DNA of 64,000 nucleotides from Pseudogemmobacter lacusdianii (GCF_030848395.1 NZ_JAVDBT010000001.1:62001-126000); one strand, 5' to 3'. Positions 52,693 to 62,572 are shown, counted from the stretch's first letter. Translations and numbers: made by a program. Notes: a model not told the origin generated them from the letters alone.

Positions 52693-53519
52693 CTTAATCT
52701 CTCAAGCCATTTGCCAATGGCCATAAGGGATTGCGGCTCATCAAGGAAGGGGACATGGGCGCGGTCGGGCACCCCGGCGAGGATCATGTCGGGGCAACGG
52801 GCTTGCATTTCGGCGGTGGCCTCAGGCGTCAGAAGGTCCGAGTTCTCGCCGCGGATCAGCGCCAAAGGCAGGCCAGTGCAGGCCTCGAACATCGGCCAAA
52901 GATCGGCGGGAGGCTGGGAGAGGCCCTCCAAGAAGGGCTCACGCAAAGCGGCGTCGTATTTCAGCTGCAAGCCGCTGGGCGTCTCATCGTAGAAATGCTG
53001 CACCTCTTGCAGCCAGCGGCTGGCGGGGACATTGGCAAAGCCTTCCATCACATGAGGCATCTTGGCGGCCGCTTCCGCATGGGTTTTGGCGGCGGGGCGG
53101 CGGCCGATGTAATCGCGGATCCGCTCAAGCCCCGGACGGTGGATCACCGGGCCAATGTCATTGAGGCACAGCCCCAAGAGCCGCGCCTTGGCGGTGGCGG
53201 CAAGATACATGCCGTTGATGCCGCCGCGCGAGGTGCCCAAGACTGCCGCTTGTTGAAGCCCCAGATGGTCCATAAGCGCCAGCGCGTCACCGGCCTCGGT
53301 CGGCACGTTGTATGTCTGCGGGCCGGTCCAATCACTCTCGCCTCGGCCACGATAGTCCATCCGGATCACCCGGCAGCCGGTCAGATGCGGGGCGACATAG
53401 TCGAAATCCGCCATGGTCCGCGTCAGGCCGGAAAGGCAAAGCACGGGCAGCCCCTGACCCTCATCCTGATAGGCGAGACTGGCCCCATCGGGGGCGGTGA
53501 AGCGCAGAGAAGAGGGCAT
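52689..53519 (-). CDS. Alpha/beta fold hydrolase
   Basis: The 276-residue protein has LPVLCLSGLTRTMADFDYVAP, RVIRMDYRGRGESDW and the nucleophile elbow VLGTSRGGINGMYLAA (Ser in GTSRGG). Later parts are IRGENSDLLTPEATAEM with the acidic residue and GVPDRAHVPFLDEPQS with the His. The cap domain is larger than that of its neighbour at 50950. The start at 53519 follows AAGGA; 53525 is possible. It heads a minus-strand operon of two hydrolases and a PLP lyase. Confidence 0.83.
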   Translation of the reverse strand: MPSSLRFTAPDGASLAYQDEGQGLPVLCLSGLTRTMADFDYVAPHLTGCRVIRMDYRGRGESDWTGPQTYNVPTEAGDALALMDHLGLQQAAVLGTSRGGINGMYLAATAKARLLGLCLNDIGPVIHRPGLERIRDYIGRRPAAKTHAEAAAKMPHVMEGFANVPASRWLQEVQHFYDETPSGLQLKYDAALREPFLEGLSQPPADLWPMFEACTGLPLALIRGENSDLLTPEATAEMQARCPDMILAGVPDRAHVPFLDEPQSLMAIGKWLERLR

Positions 53520-53733
53520 AGGCATTCCTTCATAACGGGGCAAAGGCCCTGCCGCGATGCTGCCCCAAGCCCGCCCGCAAGTGCAAGCCGCATGGCCGCC
53601 GCGACAAAGCTGCGCTTGCCCCATGGCAGGCGAGGACGTAAACCCGGCCCGCATCCGCTAGGGCTTGCCTTCCGCAGTCCCAGCCCTTTGCATAAGACCC
53701 TGTTGTACAAAGCATTGACATAAAGGCAGCCCG

Positions 53734-55518
53734 ATGGCCCGCAGCCCTGTGACTACCGAAGAGCGTCCCGCCTCGCGCCGTGTTGGCGCTTTGGCTGGGC
53801 TCGCGCCCTTCCTGCGGCCTTACCGCTTGCTGGCGCTTGGCGCTGGGCTGGCGCTGATCCTGACGGCAACGTTAAGCCTGATCTTGCCTTTGGCGGTTCG
53901 GCGCGTGGTGGATGGGTTCCAATCCGCCGATGTGGCGCTTTTGGATCAATATTTCGGTGCCTTCCTTGGTATTGCCGCCTTGCTCGCGCTGGGCACGGGG
54001 CTGCGCTACTGGCTGGTCACGCGGCTGGGCGAACATGTCGTGGCCGATATTCGCCGCGCTGTCTTTGACAAGGTGATGGGGTTCAGCCCTAGCTTTTATG
54101 AGCGCGTGATGAGCGGTGAGATCCTGAGCCGGATCACCACCGACACCACGCTTATCCTGTCGGTCATTGGCTCTTCGGTCTCGGTCGCTTTGCGCAATGT
54201 CTTGATGTTGCTGGGGGGGCTTGTGCTGTTGCTTGCCACCTCGGCCAAGCTGGCGGGGTTGGTCTTGTTGATCGTGCCTGCCGTGGTGGTGCCGATCGTG
54301 GTGCTGGGGCGGCGGCTGCGAAGCCTTAGCCGTGAGAACCAAGATTGGATCGCGGCCTCCTCGGGGCAGGCGTCTGAGGCGCTGAGCGCGGTGCAGACCG
54401 TGCAGGCCTATACCAATGAGGCGCAAACCCAGCGCAGCTTTGCCACGCTGACCGAGCGCAGCCTGCGTTCCGCCAATGCCCGCATCGCCACTCGGGCGGT
54501 GATGACGGTGATCGTGATCTTCCTCGTCTTCGCGGGCATCGTTGGCGTCCTTTGGGTCGGGGCGCGCGATGTGCGCACCGGGGCCATGAGCGTGGGCGAG
54601 CTGATCCAATTCGTCATCTATGCGGTTATGGTGGCGGGTGCCGTTGGTGCTCTGTCCGAGATCTGGGGCGAGTTGATGCGCGCCGCAGGGGCCACCGAGC
54701 GTTTGGTCGAGATCCTTTCCGCCGAAGATGCTGTGCAAGATCCGGCCGAGCCCAAGGCCTTGCCGCAGCCCCTGCGTGGCGAGATCCGGCTTGAGGATGT
54801 GGGCTTCCATTACCCCTCGCGCCCTGACAGCTCGGCGCTAAAGGGGGTGAGCCTGACCGTTGCCCCCGGCGAGACGGTGGCCTTGGTTGGCCCCTCGGGT
54901 GCCGGCAAAACCACGGTTTTGCAGCTTTTGCTGCGCCATTATGACCCGCAGGCTGGGCGGATCACGCTGGACGGTGTGAATCTGCGCGACATGGCGCGGC
55001 AGGACTTCCGCAAAGCTTTGGCCTTGGTGCCGCAAGATCCGGTGATCTTTGCTGCCACCGCCCGCGAGAACATCCGCTTTGGCCGCCCCGAGGCCTCGGA
55101 TGCCGATGTGGAATCCGCCGCTTTCGCCGCCGCCGCACATGATTTCATCGCAGCGCTTCCCGATGGTTATGACACTTACCTTGGTGAGCGTGGGGTGATG
55201 CTTTCGGGCGGTCAGCGCCAGCGCATCGCCATCGCCCGCGCCATCCTGCGCGACGCGCCGATCCTGCTTTTGGACGAGGCGACCAGCGCTCTCGACGCAG
55301 AATCCGAGCGTGCTGTGCAATTGGCCGTCGAAACCATGGCCAAAGGCCGCACCACCTTGATCGTGGCGCACCGTCTGGCCACCGTGAAGCGCGCAGACCG
55401 CATCGTCGTCTTTGACGGCGGCAAGATCGTTGCCCAAGGCACTCACGATGAACTGGTCGCCCAAGACGGGCTTTACGCACGTCTCGCGCGGCTCCAATTC
55501 ACCGACGGCGCCAACTGA
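53734..55518 (+). CDS. ABC transporter, fused permease and ATPase (MsbA/ABCB type)
   Basis: The 594-residue half-transporter forms a homodimer exporter. Six membrane helices occupy about residues 20-325. The ATPase has Walker A LVGPSGAGKTTVLQLLL, Q-loop VPQDPVIFAATARENIRFG, signature MLSGGQRQRIAIARAIL, Walker B ILLLDEATSALDAES and the H-loop IVAHRLATVKRADRI. The likely cargo is a lipid or hydrophobic compound, but no neighbour shows which. It is divergent from the hydrolase operon. A 9-bp inverted repeat (55567-55593) lies in the gap before the acyl-CoA ligase gene. Confidence 0.93.
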   Translation: MARSPVTTEERPASRRVGALAGLAPFLRPYRLLALGAGLALILTATLSLILPLAVRRVVDGFQSADVALLDQYFGAFLGIAALLALGTGLRYWLVTRLGEHVVADIRRAVFDKVMGFSPSFYERVMSGEILSRITTDTTLILSVIGSSVSVALRNVLMLLGGLVLLLATSAKLAGLVLLIVPAVVVPIVVLGRRLRSLSRENQDWIAASSGQASEALSAVQTVQAYTNEAQTQRSFATLTERSLRSANARIATRAVMTVIVIFLVFAGIVGVLWVGARDVRTGAMSVGELIQFVIYAVMVAGAVGALSEIWGELMRAAGATERLVEILSAEDAVQDPAEPKALPQPLRGEIRLEDVGFHYPSRPDSSALKGVSLTVAPGETVALVGPSGAGKTTVLQLLLRHYDPQAGRITLDGVNLRDMARQDFRKALALVPQDPVIFAATARENIRFGRPEASDADVESAAFAAAAHDFIAALPDGYDTYLGERGVMLSGGQRQRIAIARAILRDAPILLLDEATSALDAESERAVQLAVETMAKGRTTLIVAHRLATVKRADRIVVFDGGKIVAQGTHDELVAQDGLYARLARLQFTDGAN

Positions 55519-55690
55519 AACCACAATCGGGGTTCCCGCCCCCAAAGCGCCGCACAAGGGCGTGAACGCAACGTCTCCTTTGGCGACGTTGCGTCGGCTC
55601 GGCGCGAAAAAGGTTGGCAAAGCAAGCCATCCCTTTCATCCTTTGCGGGATTGGCCCTCCACAGAAGAGGGGTGGAAGGAGAGAACCACG

Positions 55691-57583
55691 ATGGCAGATT
55701 TCGCAAGCCGCGCAGATGTGATGGCGATTGAGGCCGAGGGAGCCTGGGCCGATCTTGATGTCGCCCGCACGATGTATGATTTCCTCAGCCGTGCCAAAGC
55801 CTCGCATGGCGCGCGTCCGGCGATCAGCTATCAGCTGCTCTCTGCCCCCAAAGCCCCGGCGCGCAGCCTGACGTGGAGCGCTCTGCATGCTGAGGTGACG
55901 CGCGCGGCCAATCTCTTCCGCAGTCTTGGCGTGGGTGAAAAAGACGTTGTTGCCTATGTCATGCCCAATGCGATGGAGACGGCCGTTACCTTGCTCGGCG
56001 GCGCGGTCGCGGGCATCGTCAATCCGATCAACCCGCTCTTGGAGCCGCAGCAGATCAGCGCCATCCTGCGCGAGACCAATGCCAAAGTCGTGGTGACCTT
56101 GCGCGCCTTCCCGAAGACGGATTTGGCGCAAAAGGTGGCCGAGGCGGTGAAGTTTGCCCCCAATGTGAAAACCGTGGTTGAGGTCGATCTTTGGACCTAT
56201 CTCACGGGTGCCAAAAAGCTGATCGTGCCGTTGATCCGGCCGAAAAATCCCGTGGCGCACCGCGCCGATGTGATCAGCTTTCATGCCGCTCTTGCGCGGC
56301 AACCCTCGGATCGGCTGACCTTCACCGATACGCCCGAAGATCGGGTTTGCGCCTATTTCCACACTGGCGGCACCACCGGCCTGCCGAAGGTGGCGCAGCA
56401 TAAATTCTCGGGCATGGTCTATAACGGCTGGCTGGGGCAGAAGCTCCTCTTCACCCCCGAAGATGTGGTGATGTGTCCGCTGCCCTTGTTCCACGTCTTC
56501 GCGGCCTATCCGATCCTGATGTCGATGATCGCCTCGGGCGCGCATGTCGTCTTCCCGACCCCGGCGGGCTACCGGGGCGAGGGGGTGTTCGACAACCTCT
56601 GGAAGCTGATCGAGCGGTGGAAATGCACCTATCTGATCACCGTGCCGACCGCATTGGCGGCCCTGATGCAGCGCCCGGTCAATGCCGATATCTCGACCCT
56701 GCGCAATGCTTTCTCGGGCTCGGCGCCGCTGCCGATTGAGCTTTATAACCGGTTCAAAAAGGAAACCGGGGTCGAGATTGTCGAAGGTTACGGTCTTACC
56801 GAATGCACCTGCCTTGTCGCCGTGAACCCGCCCGGCGGCACTAAGAAAATCGGCTCGGTCGGACTGCCCTTCCCGCATACCCATGTCCGTATCCTCTCTA
56901 AAGAGGGCGCGATTGGCTTTCGCGAATGCGCGGTGGATGAGGTGGGCGAGATCTGTGTGGCGAACCCCGGTGTCTATGAGGGCTCGACCTATACGGAAGT
57001 CGATAAGAACAAAGACCTCTTTGCCGAGGGCCGCTTCTTGCGCACTGGCGACCTTGGGCGGTTGGACGCCGAGGGCTATCTCTTCATCACCGGGCGCGCC
57101 AAGGATCTGATCATCCGCGGCGGCCATAACATCGACCCCGCGCTGATCGAAGAGGCGCTGATGGGCCATCCGGCGGTCGGCTTTGTCGGCGCCATCGGCC
57201 AGCCCGATGCGCATTCGGGTGAGCTGCCTTGCGCCTATGTCGAACTGGTCAAAGGCGCCGAAGTCAGCGTCGCGGAGCTGACGAGCTATGCCGATAAACA
57301 CATCGCCGAACGCGCTGCGCGACCCAAGGTGATTGAGATCCTGCCAGAGCTGCCGAAAACCGCTGTGGGCAAGGTTTTCAAGCCTGACTTGCGCCGTATG
57401 GCGATCACCCGCGTCTATGATGCGGCGCTGAAGTCTGCGGGCATCCCGGCGCATGTGGCCGAAGTGGTTGAGGATAAAAAGCGCGGCCTTGTTGCAGTGC
57501 TTACCCGCGAAGGCGCGGTCGAAGATGCCAGCGTGGCCAAGGTTCTCAACGCCTTTATCAATCCTTGGCAGTGGCAAGAGTAA
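55691..57583 (+). CDS. AMP-forming acyl-CoA synthetase
   Basis: The 630-residue ANL-family ligase has the ATP loop AYFHTGGTTGLPKVAQHK (about residue 220), VMCPLPLFHVFAAYPILMS, EGYGLTECTCLVAVNP, RTGDLGRLDAEGYLFITGRAKDLIIRGGHNI and the C-terminal catalytic Lys in LPKTAVGKVFKPDLRR (the long block is given here as TGDLGRLDAEGYLFITGR and DLIIRGGHNID). It makes an acyl-CoA through acyl-AMP. The N-terminal ~25 residues (ADVMAIEAEGAW) are an extension not needed for catalysis. The start at 55691 follows GGAAGGAG; a larger in-frame extension upstream is not real. The substrate may be a fatty or aromatic acid. Confidence 0.93.
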   Translation: MADFASRADVMAIEAEGAWADLDVARTMYDFLSRAKASHGARPAISYQLLSAPKAPARSLTWSALHAEVTRAANLFRSLGVGEKDVVAYVMPNAMETAVTLLGGAVAGIVNPINPLLEPQQISAILRETNAKVVVTLRAFPKTDLAQKVAEAVKFAPNVKTVVEVDLWTYLTGAKKLIVPLIRPKNPVAHRADVISFHAALARQPSDRLTFTDTPEDRVCAYFHTGGTTGLPKVAQHKFSGMVYNGWLGQKLLFTPEDVVMCPLPLFHVFAAYPILMSMIASGAHVVFPTPAGYRGEGVFDNLWKLIERWKCTYLITVPTALAALMQRPVNADISTLRNAFSGSAPLPIELYNRFKKETGVEIVEGYGLTECTCLVAVNPPGGTKKIGSVGLPFPHTHVRILSKEGAIGFRECAVDEVGEICVANPGVYEGSTYTEVDKNKDLFAEGRFLRTGDLGRLDAEGYLFITGRAKDLIIRGGHNIDPALIEEALMGHPAVGFVGAIGQPDAHSGELPCAYVELVKGAEVSVAELTSYADKHIAERAARPKVIEILPELPKTAVGKVFKPDLRRMAITRVYDAALKSAGIPAHVAEVVEDKKRGLVAVLTREGAVEDASVAKVLNAFINPWQWQE

Positions 57584-57618
57584 GCGCCCAAGCGCTATAT
57601 CGAAACGGGGCCATTCCC

Positions 57619-57651
57619 TTTATTTGTATCAAACTATCCCCGCCGGAGGCC
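57619..57651 (+). repeat. Dispersed palindromic intergenic repeat, copy R8 (degenerate)
   Basis: TTTATTTGTATC, AAACTATCC, then CCGCCGGAGGCCG, similar to the short form R2. It follows the acyl-CoA synthetase gene on the same strand. Confidence 0.45.
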
Positions 57652-57757
57652 GCAACAGCCACGGCGGGGCGGGCTGCATGACAAAAAGTTTCATTTGCTA
57701 TCTGCGCCGCCTCTTCGCAAAACTAGCGCACAACTCTAGGAATTTGTGTGGAACGTT

Positions 57758-58291
57758 ATGCTGAACATCCGCTGCGCGCTTTTGGCCGCTCTGACCCTTG
57801 CGACGCCGGCTTTGGGCCAACAAAGCTCATTCCAATCCGAGGTGCTGTTTCAGCACAAGCATTGGCAGGTTGAGCTTGTGGCTTGGGACGATGGGAGCAT
57901 GGGCTGTCAGGCGGCGGTGGGCGATGCCTCGGAAAGCTTCTCGCTTTGGATCTTCCAAGATTACTCGGTCCAATTGCAGTTCTTCTCAAAGGCTTGGGAG
58001 TTTGGCAGCGGCGAGAGCGCAGATCTGCAATTGCAGATTGACCGCTTGCCGCAATGGAGCCTGACCAATGCCGAGCTGACGCAAAACTCGGTGCTCTTCA
58101 CCTTGCCGACAGGCGATTCCGGGTCGGAATTCATCTTGGAGGTTGCCAGGGGCAATCGGCTTTTCCTGCGGACCGCTGATGGTGGTGCAGTGCAGGACTA
58201 CTCGCTGTCGGGCAGCCGCGCCTCGATCGATGCGTTGATCACTTGCGGTACGGTCATTAACGAGCAAAAGCCGAGCAATCCGTTCAAATAA
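57758..58291 (+). CDS. Secreted protein of unknown family
   Basis: The 177-residue product has a signal peptide MLNIRCALLAALTLATPALG with cleavage near residue 20. The mature part is beta-rich: HKHWQVELVAWDDGSMGCQA, SFSLWIFQDYSVQLQFFSKAWEFG and FILEVARGNRLFLR. Two Cys (GCQA and ITCGT) may pair. The C-terminus is NEQKPSNPFK. Similar proteins seem common in Rhodobacterales, but I know no function. It is likely periplasmic. Confidence 0.75.
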   Translation: MLNIRCALLAALTLATPALGQQSSFQSEVLFQHKHWQVELVAWDDGSMGCQAAVGDASESFSLWIFQDYSVQLQFFSKAWEFGSGESADLQLQIDRLPQWSLTNAELTQNSVLFTLPTGDSGSEFILEVARGNRLFLRTADGGAVQDYSLSGSRASIDALITCGTVINEQKPSNPFK

Positions 58292-58310
58292 TCTAGGTTT
58301 GGCACGGGCG

Positions 58311-58335
58311 CATGCAGGGGCGTAGCCCCCGCATG
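58311..58335. terminator. Hairpin between convergent genes
   Basis: CATGCAGGGGC (58311-58321) pairs with GCCCCCGCATG (58325-58335) except one A-C pair, around a GTA loop. It separates the secreted-protein gene from dtd. Confidence 0.6.
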
Positions 58336-58339
58336 GGCT

Positions 58340-58780
58340 TTATGCCTCGGTATCGACCCAGATCGTCACCGGCCCGTCATTGACCAATTCCACCGCCATA
58401 TCGGCGCCGAAGATACCGCGCTCGACGGGCAGGCCTTCGGCGGTCAAGGCTTCGGCAAAGGCCTCGTAAAGGCGTTTGCCGTCTTCGGGCGGGGCGGCGG
58501 TGGAAAAGCCGGGCCGATTGCCGCGCAGATCGGCGGCAAGGGTGAACTGGCTGATAACCAAAATAGATCCGCCGATATCGCGGACTGAGCGGTTCATCTT
58601 GCCCTGATCGTCTTGGAAAATCCGCATCTTGGCGATTTTGGCCGCGAGCTTGGCGGGATGGGCATCCGTATCGCCCTGCATGGCGCAGACAAGGATCATC
58701 AACCCCGGTCCGCAGCGCCCGACCACTTCGCCCGCGACCGAGACTTGCGCGCGGCTCACACGTTGTAGCACGGCCCTCAT
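58340..58780 (-). CDS. dtd: D-aminoacyl-tRNA deacylase
   Basis: Dtd removes D-amino acids (and glycine from tRNA-Ala) that were wrongly attached to tRNA. The 146 residues begin [18 protein letters not shown] and carry the two signature motifs: [21 protein letters not shown] (SQFTL) and [12 protein letters not shown] (the NxGPxT cis-Gly-Pro motif). The length is typical. The start overlaps the kinase stop by 4 nt, so it is cotranslated with the PfkB gene. Confidence 0.97.
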   Translation of the reverse strand: MRAVLQRVSRAQVSVAGEVVGRCGPGLMILVCAMQGDTDAHPAKLAAKIAKMRIFQDDQGKMNRSVRDIGGSILVISQFTLAADLRGNRPGFSTAAPPEDGKRLYEAFAEALTAEGLPVERGIFGADMAVELVNDGPVTIWVDTEA

Positions 58781-59715
58781 GCGGCAGGGGCCTCAAGCTC
58801 ATGCGCCCAAGGCGGGTTGGCACCGGGGCGGCTGACGGTAACGGCGGCGGCGCGGATGCCAAGGGCCAATGCGGCATCCAACTCTGTAGCGGTCAGCGAG
58901 GCGACACGCGCCTTGCTCAGCGCACCCGCCTGCTGAAGCGCGGCCAGAACGCCCGCGTTGAACGTATCGCCTGCGCCCACGGTATCAGCGACCTCAACCT
59001 TGCGGGCGGCGACAAAACGGTCTTCGGTCGCGGTCAGCGCCCGCGCACCTTTGGCACCTTCGGTGATGAAGACCACCTTCGGCCCACGCGCCAGAATACC
59101 GCGCGCGAGGTCACCAAGATCGCCCTCGCCCTCAAGCCACAGGAGATCCTCGTCCGAAAGCTTCACCAAATCCGCCTGCGCGATCATCCGCTCGATCCGG
59201 GCGCGATAGGCCTCTTCTTTGCCCTCGATAAAGCCGGGGCGGATATTGGGGTCGATCATGGTGACGCGGGCAGGGGCCTCGCGCGCTTGCAATGCCTCAT
59301 AGGTGCTGGCGGCGGGATCATTCACAAGGGAAATCCCGCCGAAAAACAGGGTCGAGACGGCCTCGGGTAGCGCGGGCAGTTGGTCAGAGGACAACATCCG
59401 CCCCGCCGTCGCCTCATCATAAAAGGCATAGGTCGCCTGACCCTCCACCAGCTTCACGAAGGCCACCGTGGTCGGGCGGTCCGAGCGGGCAAGGAGGCTG
59501 ACATCCACCTTCGAGGCCGTCAAAGTATCGGCCAAAATCTCGCCCAGCATATCGGTCGAGACGCCCGAGAAAAACGCCGCCGGCGCGCCGAGACGGCCCA
59601 AGGCGATGGCGGTATTGAACACCGCGCCGCCCGCATAGGGGGCAAAGCAAGCCTCGCCCGTGGTCGACACGCGCGGCAGCATATCAATCAGCGCCTCGCC
59701 ACAGCTGAGAATCAT
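58777..59715 (-). CDS. PfkB-family carbohydrate kinase (fructokinase-like)
   Basis: The 312-residue kinase begins [15 protein letters not shown] and has [25 protein letters not shown], the PfkB N-terminal signature, and [19 protein letters not shown], with the catalytic Asp in GAGD. It resembles fructokinases, but a transporter or other sugar gene is not adjacent, so the sugar stays open. It is translated together with dtd. Confidence 0.92.
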   Translation of the reverse strand: MILSCGEALIDMLPRVSTTGEACFAPYAGGAVFNTAIALGRLGAPAAFFSGVSTDMLGEILADTLTASKVDVSLLARSDRPTTVAFVKLVEGQATYAFYDEATAGRMLSSDQLPALPEAVSTLFFGGISLVNDPAASTYEALQAREAPARVTMIDPNIRPGFIEGKEEAYRARIERMIAQADLVKLSDEDLLWLEGEGDLGDLARGILARGPKVVFITEGAKGARALTATEDRFVAARKVEVADTVGAGDTFNAGVLAALQQAGALSKARVASLTATELDAALALGIRAAAVTVSRPGANPPWAHELEAPAA

Positions 59716-59775
59716 CGCACTCTCCCTAAAGGTTCCGGCGCAGACTATCGGATTGGCCGCTGTTAGCGCAAACGG

Positions 59776-60753
59776 TCAGGCGAACCAATGCGCAAGATTG
59801 GCCCGCACTCTGTCCAGAGGCGTGGCGGCAGAGCTGTCGGGGCGGAAGCTCTGGCCGGTGATCGCCTCGAAGGCATCGATATAGACCTGCGCGGTCTGCG
59901 CGATCATCTCGGGCGGGATTTCTGGCAGCGGATCCTTATAGGGATCGCAGCGCGCCACCACCCAAGAGCGGATCACGTCTTTATCAAAGCTCGGCGGCCG
60001 GGTGCCGTTCTCCAGCGCCTCTTGATAACCCGAGGCGATCCAATAGCGGCTGCTGTCGGGGGTGTGGATTTCATCGGCCAGCAGGATGCGACCCTGCGCA
60101 TCGGTGCCAAATTCGTATTTGGTATCAACCAAGATCAGCCCACGCTCGGCCGCCATCTTCTGGCCGCGTGCGAACAATGCCAAAGCATAGCCCGAGACCT
60201 CATCCCATTGCGCTTGGGTCAAAAGCCCTTGGGAAACAATCTCTTCCGCCGTCAGCGGCTCATCATGGCCCCCGTCAAAGGCCTTCGAGGTCGGCGTGAT
60301 GATCGCCTGCGGCAAGGCCTCATTGTCGCGCAAACCGTCTGGCAAGACATGGCCATACATCTCGCGTTTGCCAGCCTTGTATTGCGTCAGGATCGAGGTC
60401 GAGGTGGTGCCCGCCAGATAGCCACGCACCACCACTTCCACCGGCAGAATTTGCAGGCGGCGGCCGATCACCGCATTGGGGTCGGGATAGGCCATCACAT
60501 GGTTGGGGCAGATATCGGCGGTGGCATCGAACCAATAGCGCGCCGTCTGGGTCAGCACTTGGCCCTTCCACGGGATCGAGGCCAAGATCTGGTCAAAGGC
60601 CGAAATCCGGTCCGAGGAGATCAGCAGGCGCTGGCCCTCGGGCGCGGCATCAGTGGGCGGCAGGTCATAACAGTCGCGGACCTTGCCAAAATAGGGGTTC
60701 GGCAGTTCAGCGATCCGTGCATGGGGCAGGACGCGGGTCAGGTCGAGCGACAT
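59776..60753 (-). CDS. purC: Phosphoribosylaminoimidazole-succinocarboxamide synthase
   Basis: PurC (SAICAR synthase) is step 8 of de novo purine synthesis, joining CAIR and aspartate with ATP. The 325 residues begin with [10 protein letters not shown], then [65 protein letters not shown] (in parts KYEFG and [12 protein letters not shown]) and [11 protein letters not shown]. The long form with an N-terminal 'GKVRD.Y' and about 300 residues is the eukaryote-like/alpha type, longer than E. coli PurC (237). It is a single gene here. Confidence 0.97.
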   Translation of the reverse strand: MSLDLTRVLPHARIAELPNPYFGKVRDCYDLPPTDAAPEGQRLLISSDRISAFDQILASIPWKGQVLTQTARYWFDATADICPNHVMAYPDPNAVIGRRLQILPVEVVVRGYLAGTTSTSILTQYKAGKREMYGHVLPDGLRDNEALPQAIITPTSKAFDGGHDEPLTAEEIVSQGLLTQAQWDEVSGYALALFARGQKMAAERGLILVDTKYEFGTDAQGRILLADEIHTPDSSRYWIASGYQEALENGTRPPSFDKDVIRSWVVARCDPYKDPLPEIPPEMIAQTAQVYIDAFEAITGQSFRPDSSAATPLDRVRANLAHWFA

Positions 60754-60839
60754 CAGAGCCTCCGGTTCAGGCGGGCTTAGGGAATGGGCGCGGAATGGAC
60801 CGGGGGCGGGGGGGTGTCAAGAGAGGACCACTGCGCGGG

Positions 60840-61340
60840 TCAGGCGTAGAAGGCCTTGTGATAGGTGACCTCGCCCCGCGGCAGGCTGCCCTGCAAGGGT
60901 TGAGCCATGAAATATTCCGCAGGCACATTGGGGAAGGTGATCCCCGGCACCACCGCAAAGCCAAAGCGGCTGTAATAGGCCGGATCGCCCAAGACCACGC
61001 AACCTGCTGCAGCATGGTCTTGCGCGAGTTGCGCCATGCCCGCATGGATCAACCGCCCACCATGGCCCAAGCCCTGCGCCTCTGGGGCAACCGAGACCGG
61101 CCCAAGGCCATACCATCCCTGCGTCCCATCCGCGATCTGCACCGGGGACCAAGCGGCATGGCCGATCAGCCCCTGCGGCGACTCAAGCACCAGCGAGAGC
61201 GTCAGCGCCCTTGCGTCACGCAAAGCGGCGATGATCTGGGCCTCATTGCCGCCGCTGTGCGGGGCGGTGGCAAAGGCACGGGTGGTCAATGCGGCGATCT
61301 CAGCCGCATCGCTGGGGCGTTCGGGGCGAAGGATCGTCAT
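60840..61340 (-). CDS. GNAT family N-acetyltransferase (YhbS-like)
   Basis: The 166-residue protein has a GNAT domain of the YhbS/COG3153 type. It starts ILRPERPSDAAEIAALTTRAF with HSGGNEAQIIAALR, then YGLGPVSVAPEAQGLGHGGRLIHAGM (acetyl-CoA loop QGLGHG) and CVVLGDPAYYSRFGFAV, the usual end block. The last part EYFMAQPLQG matches the family. The substrate is unknown. Confidence 0.9.
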   Translation of the reverse strand: MTILRPERPSDAAEIAALTTRAFATAPHSGGNEAQIIAALRDARALTLSLVLESPQGLIGHAAWSPVQIADGTQGWYGLGPVSVAPEAQGLGHGGRLIHAGMAQLAQDHAAAGCVVLGDPAYYSRFGFAVVPGITFPNVPAEYFMAQPLQGSLPRGEVTYHKAFYA

Positions 61341-61368
61341 CAGGCATTTCCTTCAACAGCGTAGGGCT

Positions 61369-62484
61369 TCAGCGGAACCCACCCTTTTCATGCACATAGA
61401 ACAGCCCCGCCGCGACAATGGCCGCCAGTATCGCCGCAAAGGCGATCTTCCAGACCGACCAAGGCCGCTCGCCCTGAACCTCACCGGTTTGGCCGTTGAC
61501 CAAGAAGCGATAGCTTTTGCCGTTGTATTTATAGGCCGCCATCCAGACCGGCAGCAGGATATGCTTGAAGGTCTCAGCCGACCAATCGGTGTCGACCGAA
61601 TTGACCCTTTGATCATCGCCGCCAATGTCTTGGCGCACATCACCGACGATCACTTGGCTCATATGCTCCTTGGCTTGGCGATCGGCATCGGCCAGCGAGA
61701 CGGTGTAGCCCTCGGCCTGAAAACCGGCCAGATAATCCGGTGAATAGGGCTGCAAAGCGCCAAGATCCCAAGGCTCCAACCGCTCGGCCAAGACGCGCGG
61801 CAGGCTGGTTGCGCCCAAGACCACCACATCGTCGAAATCCCGCGCCACTTGGCCCGAGGCGGGATACCAGCGGGTCTTGCGCACCTGCTCTTGCCGCTGC
61901 TCGGACTTGCCGTTCACGTTCACCGTGACGGTGCGCGTCTCGTAATAATGGACGCCGCGCTGACCGACGTAGCGCGAGTAAGTTGAGGCATCAAAGGTCC
62001 AATGCGGCACATAAACGCCCGAGAGCGCGCGGCCCTTGCGGGCATATTCCACCAAAGAGTTTGGCGCGAACCACAGATTGCCCAGCCAATCGGTCATCGC
62101 ATTGCGGGCTTGGCCTTCGGTGAGTTGGAAGGGCACCAAGGCCTGCGGTTTAATCAGGCGCTGCGGGTCACTGTCGAGCACCACCGGCGAGGCGCAGAAC
62201 GGGCATTCGGTGGCATGCGATGTGCCCAAAAGCTCGATCAACGCCCCGCATGAGGTGCAATGCACCGTGCGCACATCAAATGAGGCCGCATCCGGCAGAT
62301 CATCGCGCAAGCCCCGCTTCAGATCATGCTCGATCAAGGCGCGCGCGCGGGTCTTGGCTGCAACCTCCGGCAATGCTTGGACATTTCCGCAATGCTGACA
62401 GGTCAGCGAGGTCTGACCCGGCGCATAACGCAACTGGGCACCGCATTGGTCGCAGGGGTAACGATGTTCTGAAGGCTGGGTCAT
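61369..62484 (-). CDS. Zinc-ribbon (TFIIB-type) membrane protein
   Basis: The 371-residue protein has a double zinc ribbon at the N-terminus: YPCDQCGAQLRYAPG with TCQHCGNV (residues 9-33) and VHCTSCGALIELLG with ECPFCASP (residues 74-97). A long central soluble region follows, with the segment GVYVPHWTFDASTYSRYVGQRG and an ending LPVWMAAYKYNGKSYRFLVNGQTGEVQGERP. A membrane helix (residues 347-365) closes it. It is paired with the SPFH gene upstream, a common combination, I recall, also of YdjI/YdjP-type loci. It may help the SPFH protein at the membrane. Confidence 0.85.
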   Translation of the reverse strand: MTQPSEHRYPCDQCGAQLRYAPGQTSLTCQHCGNVQALPEVAAKTRARALIEHDLKRGLRDDLPDAASFDVRTVHCTSCGALIELLGTSHATECPFCASPVVLDSDPQRLIKPQALVPFQLTEGQARNAMTDWLGNLWFAPNSLVEYARKGRALSGVYVPHWTFDASTYSRYVGQRGVHYYETRTVTVNVNGKSEQRQEQVRKTRWYPASGQVARDFDDVVVLGATSLPRVLAERLEPWDLGALQPYSPDYLAGFQAEGYTVSLADADRQAKEHMSQVIVGDVRQDIGGDDQRVNSVDTDWSAETFKHILLPVWMAAYKYNGKSYRFLVNGQTGEVQGERPWSVWKIAFAAILAAIVAAGLFYVHEKGGFR

Positions 62485-62513
62485 TGAAGCATAAGATAAA
62501 TTTCAGGAATGAG

Positions 62514-62534
62514 AGGGGGGCACGCGGCCCCCCT
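62514..62534. repeat. GC hairpin between the SPFH and zinc-ribbon genes
   Basis: AGGGGGGC (62514-62521) pairs with GCCCCCCT (62527-62534) around ACGCG. Without a T-run it is more likely an attenuator or processing site inside the operon than a full terminator; it resembles the hairpin of the dispersed repeats. Confidence 0.5.
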
Positions 62535-62572
62535 TGCGCCATTTCTGGGGCAATTCACCCCCAGAGCCTCGG

